This document shows positions 25,864 to 38,735 of a DNA stretch of 64,000 bases, piece by piece. Each line of letters opens with the position of its first letter. Position 1 is the stretch's first letter. The notes below the pieces were generated by a model that saw nothing but the letters and a program-made list of their open reading frames with translations, had not been told where the DNA came from and did no database searches. The position numbers were made by a program, and so were the translations under genes. Origin of the DNA: Escallonia rubra. Its lineage: Eukaryota; Streptophyta; Magnoliopsida; Escalloniales; Escalloniaceae. Where the stretch lies: contig JAVXUO010001736.1 in NCBI GenBank assembly GCA_033065855.1, positions 12,501 to 76,500 of the forward strand, given 5' to 3'.

Positions 25864-26781
25864 CCTATCCCCCCCTCCCTCCCTCCCTCCCTAAGGACAT
25901 CACAGTGCACACACGCCAAATACTAGAACCAGAAACTAAGAACCTCTATAGAAAGCCCCCTCACAGCCTGCTATCTGAACCTTTTAGTCCTCACACCCTA
26001 CGACCAACGCCAAAAGTCAAGGAGCGATATTTGAAAATCAAAAGTGTGTAAAAATATCTAGAACACAAACCTGAGTCTGATCCCCGCCATTTCAGATGCG
26101 ACTCGCCGTTGATGAAATTCTAGCCACCACAGGTGATGATACTAGCCCGAAAATTAATAAAAGCCTTTTCATTCATGTAAAGGTATTGATCAACCATCAA
26201 TTGTCACAAAAGATGTAGATCTAATAGATCTAGTAGATCAAAAATATCACATAGATTTGACTAGACCAGGAGACGGAGCACAGACCTATGCGTCGTCATC
26301 CTCGATCGTGTAATTTTAAGGAGACGGCGGCTGTCGCTGCAATGCTGTCATCAACCCACTACTTCAGCCACCGGCCACGATCTGTACACTCCTCAAAGGA
26401 CAGTAACACACTACCGAAAGAAGGAACCTGCATAGATAACTAGGCCAGAGATCGACCACTGCCCCACGCGGGCTAACGCGCTATGGGGCTGCGCTAACCT
26501 TTGAAAGTTTTAGAGGGGTAGACAGAGGTGGAAGAACTTATTAGAGAGAGAACGTTGTGAATACTTTTTTATTTTGTATTAGTTTTTAAAAAGGTAGAGA
26601 AAACGAGAATGCTATTAAATGTAAAAGTTGGTTAGCAAAAGTAGTTACCGTTATTTTCAAACTTAAATCTTTGATATTCTTAAGTATCACATCACATGTC
26701 ACTAATTAGTGAGGCCTGGTCCCTAATATGAAGCCTATAACACAACCTTGGGTGTTAAACAATTTTCTACTCAGTAAATTG
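25864..26781. other. Spacer without recognisable gene
   Basis: It begins with a CCCT-rich tract (25864-25894). The rest contains only short open frames, none of which I can support. A fragment with GAC/CGG-rich composition at 26300-26480 is similar in texture to transposon first-exon DNA. Confidence 0.4.
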
Positions 26782-28042
26782 TAGAGATATAAAATGGGCT
26801 GGGCGGCCCGAAAAAAGCCCGGGCGGGCCCTGCCCTCTTGTGAACAGTAGCGGCCCGCAAAAAAAGGGCGTTGGGCCTGAGCTTGGACCAGGCCGAAGTT
26901 TTCAAGAAAAATGGCCCGTTTTGAGGCCCGGATCTGGCCCAATAACAAAATTAAACTCATTTTCTAGATAGCCATTTCGAACAGATACAAGCTGTGGTTG
27001 AGAAATTAAACTCCTTTATTACATAGCTATTTGTGCAGTTGGTACAACAAGGCCAGTATGTTGAAATACAAGAGTCTCCCTTCTACTGATCTTTGCATAA
27101 AAGACCATGATCTTTCACCATCAGGATTTTACTACATAACTTCTTAGGTATTTGTTCCAAAGCTTCTCCTTCTTGTCATGCTTGTCCCACCAATACCCAT
27201 GTCCAACGTGACGAATGTATATGAACACTTGATCACTAAAAGGCTATGGGTGTTTCGCCTCATGTGAAAAGGACTAATACCAATTAGGCAATTCAAACAA
27301 GTAGCTAACTCGATAGGCGGATTTATAAGCCAAGAACCACACAATCTTTTGAAACAATGTATTTGCATTAGTTCACCCAAATACTTGCTTAAATGGCAAA
27401 GTCAAGTCAAAAGACGTAGAGTAACTACAAGGGGTCAATGGCAGGATATATATTATAAGTTTACGAGATAGGGTACTTGATTCAAAAGTAATCACAACTT
27501 TGATATGAAAGTCTAGCATTGACCATAACGCATGAGTTACTAAATAAAATTCCCCACCTGGTTTTGGGAAGCCTTTTGGATAGTCACGGAGATTTAACAA
27601 TCCATCTCCAAACTTGTATGCCAAATCAGCAGGCTGCTCCGTTGACATTACTTCAGTCAGTTGTCTTACCACAAAATACAAAGGAAAAGAACTTGAAAAT
27701 CTAGACAGAAGTGATCCACCTGAAGATTCAAGCATACATTAGACAGGGTAAAAAATAGAAATAAAAAAGCGGTAGGCAACTTTTATGCATATGCTTCATG
27801 AACTACATTACCATATAATAGACAAATTTGATGTATTCTTGTTGGCCATCGACGCATGTAAATAACAAGTAGTTGGGAACTAAAAAATATTTTTTTTTGG
27901 GGCCCGGCCCTAAATATTGGGCCTAGGGCCAGGGCTTGGACTGGGCCCATATATCCCAGATTTTAGGCCCGGCCCAACCCGTTTTCCATTCATCTGGCCG
28001 ATCCCGGTCCGTTTTCATTGGAGGCCCGTTGGGCTATCTCTA
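26782..28042. mobile_element. hAT (Ac-like) element with 8-bp target duplication (hAT-B)
   Basis: The element is bounded by TAGAGATA (26782) and its inverse TATCTCTA (28035-28042). Both ends are followed inward by GGGC/GGCCC-rich subterminal DNA, as in Ac-like hATs. The flanks GTAAATTG and CTAAATTG match at seven of eight bases. On the minus strand the core carries exon-like sequence: a block with LTEVMSTEQPADLAYKFGDG ending in a GT (27540-27700), then, after a TTTTAG, a block with RHVGHGYWWDKHDKKEKLW (about 27130-27232). I do not recognise the protein; no transposase motif is seen. Confidence 0.75.
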
Positions 28043-28379
28043 CTAAATTGACACTTCTTTTCAAGACAAAATTTAAGAAATAAGACGAAAACTAAGACAG
28101 AAAAATAAGAAGATAAATGCCAATTAAATAAGTCAACTACTTCTTTATGGTTTACGTCGACGCTCAACATTTCCTTCCTGGTACAGCAGCACACAAAAAA
28201 CATGTCCATTACAGCATAGATGCTGTAACCTTAGTACAGCCTGTCCGATCAAAATGGACGCACCAGGTTCTGCCATGTCACCCAACCCACTAAAAGCACA
28301 TCAAATGGTGCATTATTGAGTTAATATAGAAGTCTTCCGTCAAACACTCTGCTATCTTTCCTTATCTTACGCTTTCCCT

Positions 28380-29480
28380 CACTCCAGAAACTAACTCATG
28401 TGGTGGGATGATTGGCACAGTAGGACCTAATTTTAGCGTTTCATCCAAAATACAATGAAGGTATGTCAGTTTTGCAAGATTCCTATCATCAAGTACCCTT
28501 GATGGAATTCAACATTTGCATCGCTCTCCTATCTCTTCCCTTCTTTAACACACCAGGATGTGATACTGCGTCATTCAAAACCTTAAGCAACTATATGGCT
28601 TTCAGACACTTACCTGTATGATTCCTTTTATGGTATCTTCAGTAAAAATTCAGGCCCTGTTTCTTGCAGTGTTAACATAACACCTATGATGGTCTGCCTC
28701 TTCTCTCCCTCCATACCCCCCTCCATAATTGAAGAATAAGATCCATTCTCTGTGTGTGTATCGATCAAGGCCTGCATAAGCACATCCCTCTTTTCGTGCA
28801 CTCTTCTACTTTTCCTTACCACTCTAAGAGAAATCAACAACCTCAGGGTTGGAAACAAGTCACTCAGAGCCATGGTCACAGTTGGGCCAAATGCCTTTTA
28901 TTTATCATCCAACTTATCATGTTTGTCCAAAACCAGTTCTTCCCCATTGAAATACCTATTTCCTGAAACCAACTTGATCATGGTATTAGGAGACAACATA
29001 TAAAAAAATAACCTGATTTCTGAGGCCGTAGACTGAATAGCAGTTCCGTAAAGAACCTGATTTCTTCGGCACGGATGCTTGAAGTGTACTGAATGCGTGA
29101 GATGAGAAAATCTCGAGAATGCTAAACCGACGAAGATTCCATAAGGGGCTGCACCAAGGGAGGTAAATTTGTATTCTAATGATTTAATTATTAGACGCAA
29201 AGCAGGGACGCTTTGCAAAAACAATCTCATTATTTGTGAAGCAATCTTCGACAGCTGAGGCAGTCGAGATCACAAGGACGGGGCGATACCCAACCAGAGA
29301 GAGAAGATAGCACCATACCGGTTGGATAGATTGCGGCCAAGAATGATTACTGGGTTCTTTAAGAGGTGAAAATGGCCTATTATGGGAAGTCTAGGGGGTT
29401 GGGGGAACTTTTGGGTTGAGACCTGCTTTGTGAGATGAGCTTGTAGATGATGAGGGGATAAGATATTAGCGTACACATGT
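28380..29480 (-). pseudogene. CYP81-type cytochrome P450 pseudogene, downstream copy
   Basis: The minus strand holds the proline hinge and following helix ([16 protein letters not shown]), then, after a frame change, VLVISTASAVEDCFTNNE and FAKRP, then pieces matching the C to H helix region (VHEKRDVLMQALIDTHTENG). The last part is the K helix, read as NLAKLTYLHCILDETLKLGP. The E-x-x-R motif is ETLK instead of ETLR and the heme-binding FxxGRRxCxG is absent. Several frameshifts separate these pieces. It is a decayed copy of the intact gene 1 kb away on the same strand. Confidence 0.85.
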
Positions 29481-30550
29481 AAAGCAGAGTCGCCATATTA
29501 TCAATTTCTCACGTTTCAGGTTAAGTTGGTTACTGTCTATCTAAACATGATTTGTTTGGTATCTATTTTCTTGGATTGTTCACTGTTTTGGCATGCACAC
29601 TCTAATTAAGTAAGAGGTTGATTTCAAGCTTTATGTGTTCTTTATCTGTCAACCTTTAAAGTTAGCACTTGACCTCTCCTGGAATGAATGAATCAATTAG
29701 CAGCACGTTAACAAATTAGAAAGTTTCTTTCAACCGGTTAGGTCGATACTATCAGAGCGGCTGTATTCAACTGCATCCATTCATCGAAATGTTGGTCTCT
29801 TTGATCGGTAAGTCAAACCGGAGGATCAGCTAGATTATAGTTAGCTTTTGATACTAGTGGAGGTATAAGATATTATTCTCCAATTTGCATGAATAACCTT
29901 AAAAATAAGAATTAGTAAGTCAGGAGTGATAGCTCAAGTCACGCCAAGTGTGGCTATCTTGCAATATTGACAGTCATTCTTGGAGTAATAGTTAATTGCA
30001 GTTGAGAGCTTAGAAATTACCTGTTTAACTTTCAGTATCCTTTCAATTGCACGGATAAAGTTCCGAAACTTTATTATTGAATTCAGTCGTCAGATTGATA
30101 ATCATGAACTTTAGTGGACTTTTATGGAGGGACGCTAAGCTTTTGTACCTTATTGATGCTTTAATATAAGACATTAGATAAAATGCTCCTCAACCGGTGT
30201 CTTCGAATGTTGCAAACATAGAACTTTTATTTTTCAAATCATGTCAGGAACCGAAGTGAAAGTTTCTAGCGGTTGCAAGTGTAATAACCCTTGATATGAT
30301 TTACAGGGAAAAATAGAGATGGGTGTCAGCCGATTAGCTTGCTTGGTGATGTTTAAGCCGTAACAAGGAGTGGAACCGGTTCACTGCCCTCAGGATTGAT
30401 AAATGGGCATATATATTTTGCGGATTGTTGAAAAAGGAGAAGCTGTTCATGGCTTCCTGCAATGTTTATTCGCGAAGCTATGGGTCAAGCAAAAGGTAAA
30501 TGAAAGTCTTCCAATACCATTACAAGTACACATGTATCTTAGACTACCAC
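29481..30550. other. Spacer between P450 copies, no gene seen
   Basis: Upstream region of the decayed P450 and downstream region of the intact one. Only short frames occur; nothing with recognisable domains or repeats. Confidence 0.5.
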
Positions 30551-33124
30551 TCAAAGATGTGAAAGGAGACTCAACATGGCAGGGCGAGGTCTGTAAAGGG
30601 CCTCCAGGGGCTTCACCTTTGGCACTGTTAGCCCGCTACCTTCTTCCAAGTCGACCAATTCAGGCCCAACCCTTTCCCACTCGAAGCATTGAATGAACGT
30701 ACCCAGTACCAACCCAACTAACCGCATAGCCAAGGCAGCACCAGGGCATGCCCTCCTTCCCATTCCAAACGGTATAAACTTGAACCCTTCTCGTCCCGCT
30801 TCAGTCCCTTCAAATCTCTCCGGCTTGAACATGGTGGCGTCTTCCCACACATTGGGGTCCCTCTGAATGGCCCAAGCGTTCACCAACAACATTGTTCCGC
30901 GTGGAATGTCGTATCCCTCTATCACACAATCCTCGGATGAAAGGTGAGGCAAGAGAAGTGGCGCAATGGGGAATAGTCTAAGTGTCTCGTTGATAATGCA
31001 ACGTAGATAAGGTAATTTCGCGAGATCAGAATCCTCTAGCAAGTGACCTGGTTGGATATTGCTGTCTATTTCCTTCCTCGCCTTCTCCAGTACCTCGGGG
31101 TGATTTAACATAAGTGACATTGCCCATTCCATGGTGAGCGCTGAAGTATGCGTTCCCGCTGTGAACAGTAGCTATACAAGCACGGAAAATCGATTGTCAG
31201 AATTAGAGATTTTTAGTGCAACACAGATATATATGAACTCACTGATTGAAAGCAAGCATTACAACCTTCAGACAATCCATACTTATTGCCTAAAGTGAGC
31301 TTATAACCCCTTTCGTGCATGCATTAAATCAAAAGTACATTTTACTCGAGTTATGCTGCTTACACTTTCTTTCTTGTTGCTTGGGTCACTACAGTTTTGT
31401 CTATTTTAGTAGGTCTCTTTTTGAGGGATGCATATGTTGCAAGGTAAATTTTATACGTGTTATTTATTTGTCATTAAGATAAATATATTTACTTACGATG
31501 CGTGTTCTTCAAAATATTACTACGTCGTCGAGCAAACGTTGGCCACATGTCATATGTCTAAAATTAATGGACAATCAAATAAATTGTTATGATAAGATGG
31601 CCCGGCCAATGACAACACGTCATGTATCACCTTGGGATTTTGTAACCAATGAGATTGTACCATTGTACCATAAACATGATATTTATCACTTTACGAAAAT
31701 AAGTGATAATTATCCAAAGAGGTGCATAACACTTCAATCTACCCTTATGGGATTGCCCCAAAGGGTGAACGGAAGTTTTTCTCTTAAGTCAGAAGAACAA
31801 GATTATTCTCTCAAGCGAGAGAATCAGAAGCTGCTTCAAAGGGTGTACTTGCTATTTAAATCAAAAATATATATTTGCAAAAGGTTCCTTTTCAAAGGGA
31901 CTGAGTGAACTTAGCATCATTAAAGAGTGTGCTAAACAATTTTTTTTTTTTTTGAGATAATCCTAGAACAGGTGCCAACCATTCGAAGGATGTATTCAAT
32001 AATCTTGGAGCGCCATAATCCTAAACAGGCGTCCATCATACGTAATAGTAATTCAGGAACTTATTAGACGAGCAGACTTCCCATATGGAAGTTTCCTCCT
32101 TAAGAATTGCCATCGTCACCTGAAAACGGTATGGCTTGAAAGGCAGCCAGTATCTAATATCATGCATTCTGCTCACACTCAAGCCTATCCCAAACTTCCA
32201 TTAAACAACTACGACATGAAGCATGCCCATACTGCAATCACCACGCTTAAAGGGTTAAACGAAACTTACCACTACGATGCCCTTAATGATATTGTCCGTG
32301 TAGTACTCTGGCTCAGATTTTTGAAGTAACAAGAGGGCTTCAACCATCGTCTTCCTCTTTTCAGCAGAGGAAGAATTCCCAGTTCTTATATTTCGATGCT
32401 CATCTATCAGACCTTGCAAGAACTCATCTCTCCTTCTCTGCAAATCCACTAGCTTCTTCTCGAACCCTTTATAATCCACCCACCCCAATACGGGTATATA
32501 CTCGCAGGCATTAAAAGACATGCTTGGCCCGAACAGACTAGCCGATCCAGACCACCGTTTTCCCGCAGCCAACCTCGTCATCACGTTGAACAGAAAATCT
32601 ACAAACGCCGACTTCAAGTTCACTCTCCGCTTTCCCCCATCGGATGCCCGAAAGAGTTCACGGACAGCAAAGCGGGTCTCTTCTGTTCGAGTGGCGGAGG
32701 AGAGCTGGAGGCTGGTGGCGGAGAAGGTTTGTATGGCAGTGACGCGGCGGATGTTCCGCCAGTGGTCACCGTAAGGGGAAATCCCGACTAAGGTGTAATT
32801 GTAGCCGAGGTGTTTGCTGGCGAGGAACTTGGGCCGGTTTGCAAACACCACGTCGTGGCGGGTGAAGCACTGCTCGGCCACCGAGGGGGATGAGACAAGA
32901 AGGACCGGGCGAGAGCCGAACCGGAGGAAGACGATTGGGCCATACTGGTTCGCGATGGATGTTAGGGTGCGCTGGGGTGCACTTTTGAGCAGGTGGAAGT
33001 GGCCAATTATGGTAAGAGCTAGCGGACCTGGTGGGAGGTTTCTTTTTTGTGGGAAGAGATGCTTGAGAATGAAGTAGATGAAGATGATGAGAGCTATGCT
33101 GCAGTAGAGGACCTCCATGCTCAT
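30551..33124 (-). CDS. CYP81-family cytochrome P450, two exons, 491 residues
   Basis: Exon 1 is 32270-33124 (285 codons), exon 2 is 30551-31171 (207 codons with stop); the intron is GT-AG, phase 0, at the usual CYP81 position. Microsomal plant P450s of this family oxidise phenylpropanoids such as isoflavones, lignans and indole compounds at the ER membrane. Seen: N-terminal membrane anchor (residues 5-21), the hinge [26 protein letters not shown] in helix [21 protein letters not shown]-helix ETLR, PERFEG, and heme loop [13 protein letters not shown] with its cysteine. Two oddities: the I-helix reads AGTHTS where the family has AGTDTS, and about 15 residues are missing between AGKRWSG and [10 protein letters not shown] (F-G region). 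Substrate cannot be named. The intron holds AT-rich repeat-like DNA. Confidence 0.93.
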
Positions 33125-34079
33125 GGAAACGAAAGTTTTTGGTTTTCAGTTTGATCTATCTTAATTTGTGCCCAAAACCTCTATAAATAGACAGATAAGG
33201 AAGAAAATCTTACGTGCAAAATACAAACTATTGTAATCTAGGCACGTGCAGCCAAATGGATGCCGGTCACATTATCTTCGTAGACTCTCACAAGGTTCTA
33301 ATCATTATACTATCCCGAGTTATGAACATGAACACGAGATTTGGTACCTCAATTTTGAGTAACTAAGTTATAATTGTTACACGTCTCATACTTCGATTTT
33401 GAGTAACTTAAGCACTATTGTTTCTCGCTAAAGAGCAATTTTTGCCAAATTTTCTCACAAAACTTCTCAATAAGAGATATTTTGAAGTCTGAGTTTAGGA
33501 TAAGGCCTTTGTACATAAGGACTAGTGCTATTTCACTATTTTTCGAATTTGATCACCAATACTATGTCCTTCTAGTAGCCAACTCTCTAATGGCTGCCAA
33601 AGATGAGGACAGTAAATCATCAGGCATGGTAAATTGTTTCGCTCTGGGGTGGCCTTTTACGGGCCAAAACGTGCAATTCCCGGTCTGCAAATGCTCTCAT
33701 CATGTGTTATCTAGTGATGCTACAGGTTGTAAGGGCTTGCATGGCTATCTTTCGTCTGTATTCGCACTCTTGACCGTTGAAGTTACTGGCTACCTGTCTA
33801 TTTTTGGTCTTATTCGACGTTCTTCTCGCATTATGATCACACTCTTTAGTGTATTTCTTGGTTATGTGACGCAAGTCCTTGCGTCATTGGAAAGGAGTTT
33901 TGCTTTTTGGAACGTCGGTCCCAGCACAGCATGATAATCACAGCTCAGTGGACAATGATGTTCATTATCAGTTCGAATTAATATGCAGGGAAATGTTATA
34001 TTCACTTTTCTATATACTTCTTCACTTCTCTTTGTCGCATAATATTATTAAGCGGCAATCATTTAATTTTTAATGCCGA
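33125..34079. other. Upstream region of the intact P450; one unrecognised 150-codon frame
   Basis: The 300 bp above the P450 start should contain its promoter. A plus-strand open frame at 33482-33934 (150 codons) has hydrophobic stretches but no domain I recognise and unusual composition. It may be chance or a transposon scrap, and I do not claim it as a gene. Confidence 0.4.
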
Positions 34080-35193
34080 AATATGACCTGTTCAGGCTTG
34101 TTCTTTGCCATGTCCAGACTTTAGTCCACAATATCTTCCTCAGCCTTTTTCCAATCGTCACACTGAACCAAAGTTCCAGTACCATTGCCATCATCTTCAT
34201 GGCCAAGCTCGCGCCAGGCCACTTCCGTCTACCTGACCAAAACGGATGAACTTCAACCCTCCACTTACCACTTTCAAATTGCTCGGACTAGCTTGAACGT
34301 GTTGGCGTCTTCCCAGAGCTCATGATCGTTGTAAGGGCCATGAATAGACCATCAACGTTGTACGTCGTGGCCCATCGAAACCAACCAGTGTACATTCCTC
34401 TGATCATTACTCACGTGGACGGATGATTAGCCCCGTAGTGCCCAATCTTAGTGTTCCGTTCAGAAAGCAATGAAAGTATGTGAGTTTTGCAAGATCTACA
34501 TCATCAAGTAGCCTAGATTGATCAAATACATATGGATGTAATATCAAAATGCCAACGACAATATTCTCAAGAGGCTTGAAATTGTATTGAGTATCGTACT
34601 CAACTCGGAGTACACAATTTCACATAACTTTTCATGTGGAATCATGGATGCTACACTTTGAACAACGATAGCTTTCTGCCACACAAAACTTTTTGTGACC
34701 TACCTTGAGGAATTTAGGCTACATACGACAATCTATTGTATTTTGATCCCCTTGTTCACTTACCTGGTATGCTACTAATCATATTTAAGGCCTATATGAA
34801 AGCAATTAACAAATTGCATTTTACATCGGTGGTTTGCCAGGTGTCCAAAAGAGGCGGCACCAATGACGGTGAAATTGTACTACTCTATACGCTTTCCTAG
34901 ATGCTAAGTGGGGCTGTTTGGCCAAAGTAATGTCATTCTTTGTCGAGCAATCTTTAATTTCGGAAGGAGTTGAGACCACAAGAAGAGGACGGCTTCACAA
35001 GCGGAGAAACAAGATAGACCGTATACTGGTTGCGAAGATTGTGCAGAGCATGGTGAAGTGGCCTCTTTAAGAGGTGATAGTGGCCTCTAAGAGGAAGACT
35101 AGGAGGGCTTGGTGGTAACTTTTTGTGTTGAGCCCTGCTATGTAAGATGAGTTTGCAAAGGATCGGGAAATTAAGAAAACAACACACATACAT
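34080..35193 (-). pseudogene. CYP81-type cytochrome P450 pseudogene, upstream copy
   Basis: The 5' end reads KKLPPSPPSLPLRGHYHLLK (proline hinge), followed by frame loss. Most of the middle is deleted. The K-helix region survives as DLAKLTYFHCFLNGTLRLG, where the glutamate of E-x-x-R is glycine (NGTLR for NETLR), followed by an in-frame stop. The heme loop survives as PFWSGRRKWPGASLAMK, with the heme-ligating cysteine replaced by tryptophan. It cannot encode an active P450. Same strand and order as the intact copy, so the three arose by tandem duplication. Confidence 0.87.
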
Positions 35194-35257
35194 ATTGCAT
35201 AGTCTCCATAATCACTTTGCATTTGCTTACAAATCGATATTTTTTGGGATATATTTG

Positions 35258-36020
35258 TTGGAATTGGGTTTTAAACCCATTGTGGAGAAGCAATTTTGAC
35301 TCAATTTTCAAATGGGTTCCAAACCATATTTTGGTTAGGAACAAATTAATGCATGTTCTTCTATTAGAATAGATGATCATGGTATATTCACATGTTTAAA
35401 ACAAATGGAAGGTGAATGAGAAAATTGAAGTTAAAGTTGGTGGTTCAACTTGAAGGGAAAATAGTATCCCACATTGAAGAGATAAAGCCAAATTGTCTCC
35501 TTATAAGGCTTAGCCTTGAGCTAAGGATTTGGCCCCTTGAGGGTACCCAAGTTTTGTAAGGAAGGAGGACCTAGGTTGACCCAAGGTCCACCACATGCGC
35601 GCCGCCCCGCCCCGTCCCGGTCCGTGGCTTGGGCCCATCAGGCTTTACATATTATTTATTTTTCGAAAAGTTGCAACCTTTCCAACCAGCTGTGAAGAGT
35701 TGCACCCCCCAGTGAAGACTCTGTGTATAAAAACGAGTCAGTTACTGAATTTTTAAATCTCGAAATTTATTTTCTTCTGTCCGTTTTTAAAGTGTCCAAA
35801 AAGAAAGAGTTCTGATGTTATTTTGGTTCGCCGAGTCTGAAGATTTGGAGTGCTCCTATTTTCAGACGTGCTACCGTTGAAATTTGTCACAAGAACGATC
35901 TTTTGCATAATTTTCAATATCGTACCGGTAAAGACCGATACATAACAACTTTTCTCTTTTACTACCAGTAAAAAAAAACTGTTATATACCGGTTGTACTG
36001 CCCGGTACAAGTGATACTGG
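35258..36020 (+). mobile_element. Probable LTR remnant (Copia-like), edges uncertain
   Basis: Starts TGTTGGAATTGGG, has the TCCCACATTGAAGAG motif common in plant Copia LTR promoters at about 35468, a GC-rich patch at 35595-35630 and TATAAAAACG at 35726. No matching second LTR or internal domain is seen. The right edge is a guess. Confidence 0.4.
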
Positions 36021-38043
36021 TTGAGAACTGCCTACCAGCAAGACATTGTGTTTTTATATTGGTCCCTTAAAAGGTGTTAATGTTACAAATTTTATTGAAA
36101 AATTAGTAAATTGACCATATAAGGACTAAGTAGATAAAAACTCTAAGTTTATTTTATTGATCAAAGCTTCTATAATTTCTTCCTCACAATATTCGTTATA
36201 ATTTGCAAAAAGTCTTTCTTGGCAAGTTTTTTTTTTATCTTCATCGCAATTTTAAGTTTGCTTTTATCCTCTTAACTTGGATTTACTTCATGTATAGTTG
36301 AAAGCTTTTATCGTATTCTTTCATCTATATGATTTATGGTATACTACTCTCCACACACACAGAGCTTCTTTTTAAACCCAAAAATAGTAGTATTGAACAA
36401 AAAACTTATTGTTTAATAGAATTTACTCGTAAAATAGTTGAAAAGGGAATAACTATAGGGGGTAATTTAAGGAATAAGTTCTTTGTTTCAATGACATTGT
36501 ATGAAAACCATTGCTGATAAAAGTTGTACACATTCCTATAAAGTTTGCGCACATTCATATACTCCTTAATATACAGTAATGATAAAAACAAATTAGAAAA
36601 TAACTTGGTTGGAGGTAATTTGAAGAAATAGTTTATTTTAGAATAACTGTGAGGAATGAAACATATACATTTTTTAGTTCATTAATGAATGAGCATTATT
36701 TATGTATAAAATCAATAAAATTTTTGAGACAATATATATAAAGTTGATGAAAAACTCAAGATACTATTGAAACGGTAACATACCATCTAAGAAGAAAATG
36801 GGCACCTACTCGTCATTGTGATCTTTTGGCGAAGTAACTTCTTCCCTCAAGCTCATCTGGCTGGCATAGTCCGTATTTTTGTCTTTAACTCCATGGAAGC
36901 CAGACCTTGGAATATTCTACCAAATCTATATTTATACTACCAATAAGAGTACGAATGTTGTAAATTATTTCTGAACGATTATGTCCTCTATTAATTATGT
37001 CAATAATATTCTTACCCTCCTTTTATGACTCTATTTTGAATTTGGTTGAAATTAAATGAACATTGGGTAATTAGTTTATTCTATACTTTAGAAAATGAAA
37101 AGTGTCATGAGAAAGAAAAACAAAATAAAGAAATCTCTCTATCACTTCGTTTTTAATTTGGTGAAATGAAATAAATATTGAATAATGAATTGGGTAATGA
37201 GAACTGTGATTTTTATTTTCCTTGCAATTTTGGATTAGCAAACAATTAACCAATTGAAAAAATGAAAAAGAAAAACAAAACTAAGAAACTGAAATACGTG
37301 AAAATTCAGTTAAGAAACAAAAAACATATGGAAAAACATAAACATAAATAAAAAAAATGAAAAACATGATTAAATATTCATAAAAATTAGGAAAAAAACA
37401 AGGCTTAAATATGGCGCCAATTTGATCTGAAAATCTGTTTAGTTATTACAGTTGAAGATCAAGTGCCTTGAATTTTATATTGATGAAATGGAAAGCATCT
37501 GATCTTGAAAATTATAAATCTTAAGTGTATACAATAAATCAATTTAAAAATTACAAAGGCAAAAACGTTACAAAATTGGAGAAAAAATTGAAAAACTAAA
37601 CGTTACCAAACAGAGCCGTAGATTTATTCTTTTAATTTCTTCATTTGCTTTATTTTTAGCAGCACCATCAAACATTTTTCAATCCAGAAGCTTACAAAAA
37701 AGATTTCTAAACATTGAACTAATTGCAATTGCGAACATCAAATCTACATTTCTTCCAAAACAAGTCACAAAAGAAATAAAAACATAATAAAATTATATTA
37801 TTTTGATCTAATGATATCACCTCAAAAATTGCTCTCGATGACATCCACGTACAACGCACGTGCTTAAATCACAAAATCACCAATCAAAAAAATTTGCCTA
37901 GCCCACGAACCGGTTATGGTGGTGTCTTGATGGTACCGATCCGTGCGCAGCTGAATCTGTTGGAGGTGCATAAATCAGGTTTCCGTACTTGATGACGATT
38001 TTGTTGTGTTGGGACGATTTTTTGAAAATGGAGAGCGATAGAC
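36021..38043. other. AT-rich spacer, no gene seen
   Basis: Very A/T-rich, with only short frames. Around 37565-37617 it contains GAGAAAAAATTG...AACGTTACCAAACAGAGCC, a terminal fragment of the MITE family described next. Confidence 0.6.
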
Positions 38044-38463
38044 TTAGGTAACGTTTGAAATCACTTCCAGTTTTGATTTTCTGTTTCAAAAAAAATAAAA
38101 ATCAAAACCAGTTTAGGAGGTTTTTTTTTTTACAAAAACAAATGAATGTTTGATTACCCAGTTTTTATTTTGAATTTTTTCTTTGGTGATGGTTTAAGGT
38201 GGCGGTGGCCAACAGTGGGCACTGGCAGTGGCTGCCCGCGGTGGGAGGGTGGTGATGGTTGTGGTCTCAAAATAAAAACCAAAACTGAAAACTGAAAACC
38301 AAAAAATCATTTTTGGAGTTTTTAAAAACAGCCATATTTTAAAAATTGGTTTTCAAAACTAAAGGAAAAAAAAAACAAAAATTATGTGCTAAACGTGTTT
38401 ATTTTCTCCGGTTTACAAAACTGGAGAAAAAACTGAAAAAATAAACGTTACCAAATAGAGCCT
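38044..38463. mobile_element. hAT-type MITE with GGTAACGTTT ends
   Basis: Left end around TTAGGTAACGTTTGAAATC, right end AAACGTTACCAAATAGAGCC. These ends match many plant hAT MITEs that begin GGCTCTGTTTGGTAACGTTT. The interior contains two C-poor, K-rich blocks that are inverted relative to each other (AAAACCAG and CTGGTTTT types) plus a short GC-rich centre. The left terminus has lost its first bases. Confidence 0.5.
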
Positions 38464-38735
38464 TAGAGGTAGGATGTGGGTTTCATGGTTAAGGTGATGT
38501 TTAGTACCTTGCCGGTGGTGGTGGTGGTAATGGGTTTGGTGGAAACAAGAACTTGTGACATGAAATTCAGATTATTATCAACCACCGCCAAGGTATATCT
38601 GGAAAATTCAGCGATCTTATAAGGGTATTATATTAGCTTTGACGTTCCCGTTTAATAAATTGGATTGAAGGTGAATTGTCCAGGGTCCTGGGTGCCGATG
38701 TTAAAACTTAGGCGCACATGATCCCCAGTTGCTCT

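Noticed and set aside
32520-33077. Plus-strand frames over P450 exon 1
   Set aside because: Antisense shadows of the P450 coding sequence.
33482-33934. 150-codon plus frame between P450 copies
   Set aside because: No recognisable domain, no splice or promoter context; cannot support it as a gene.
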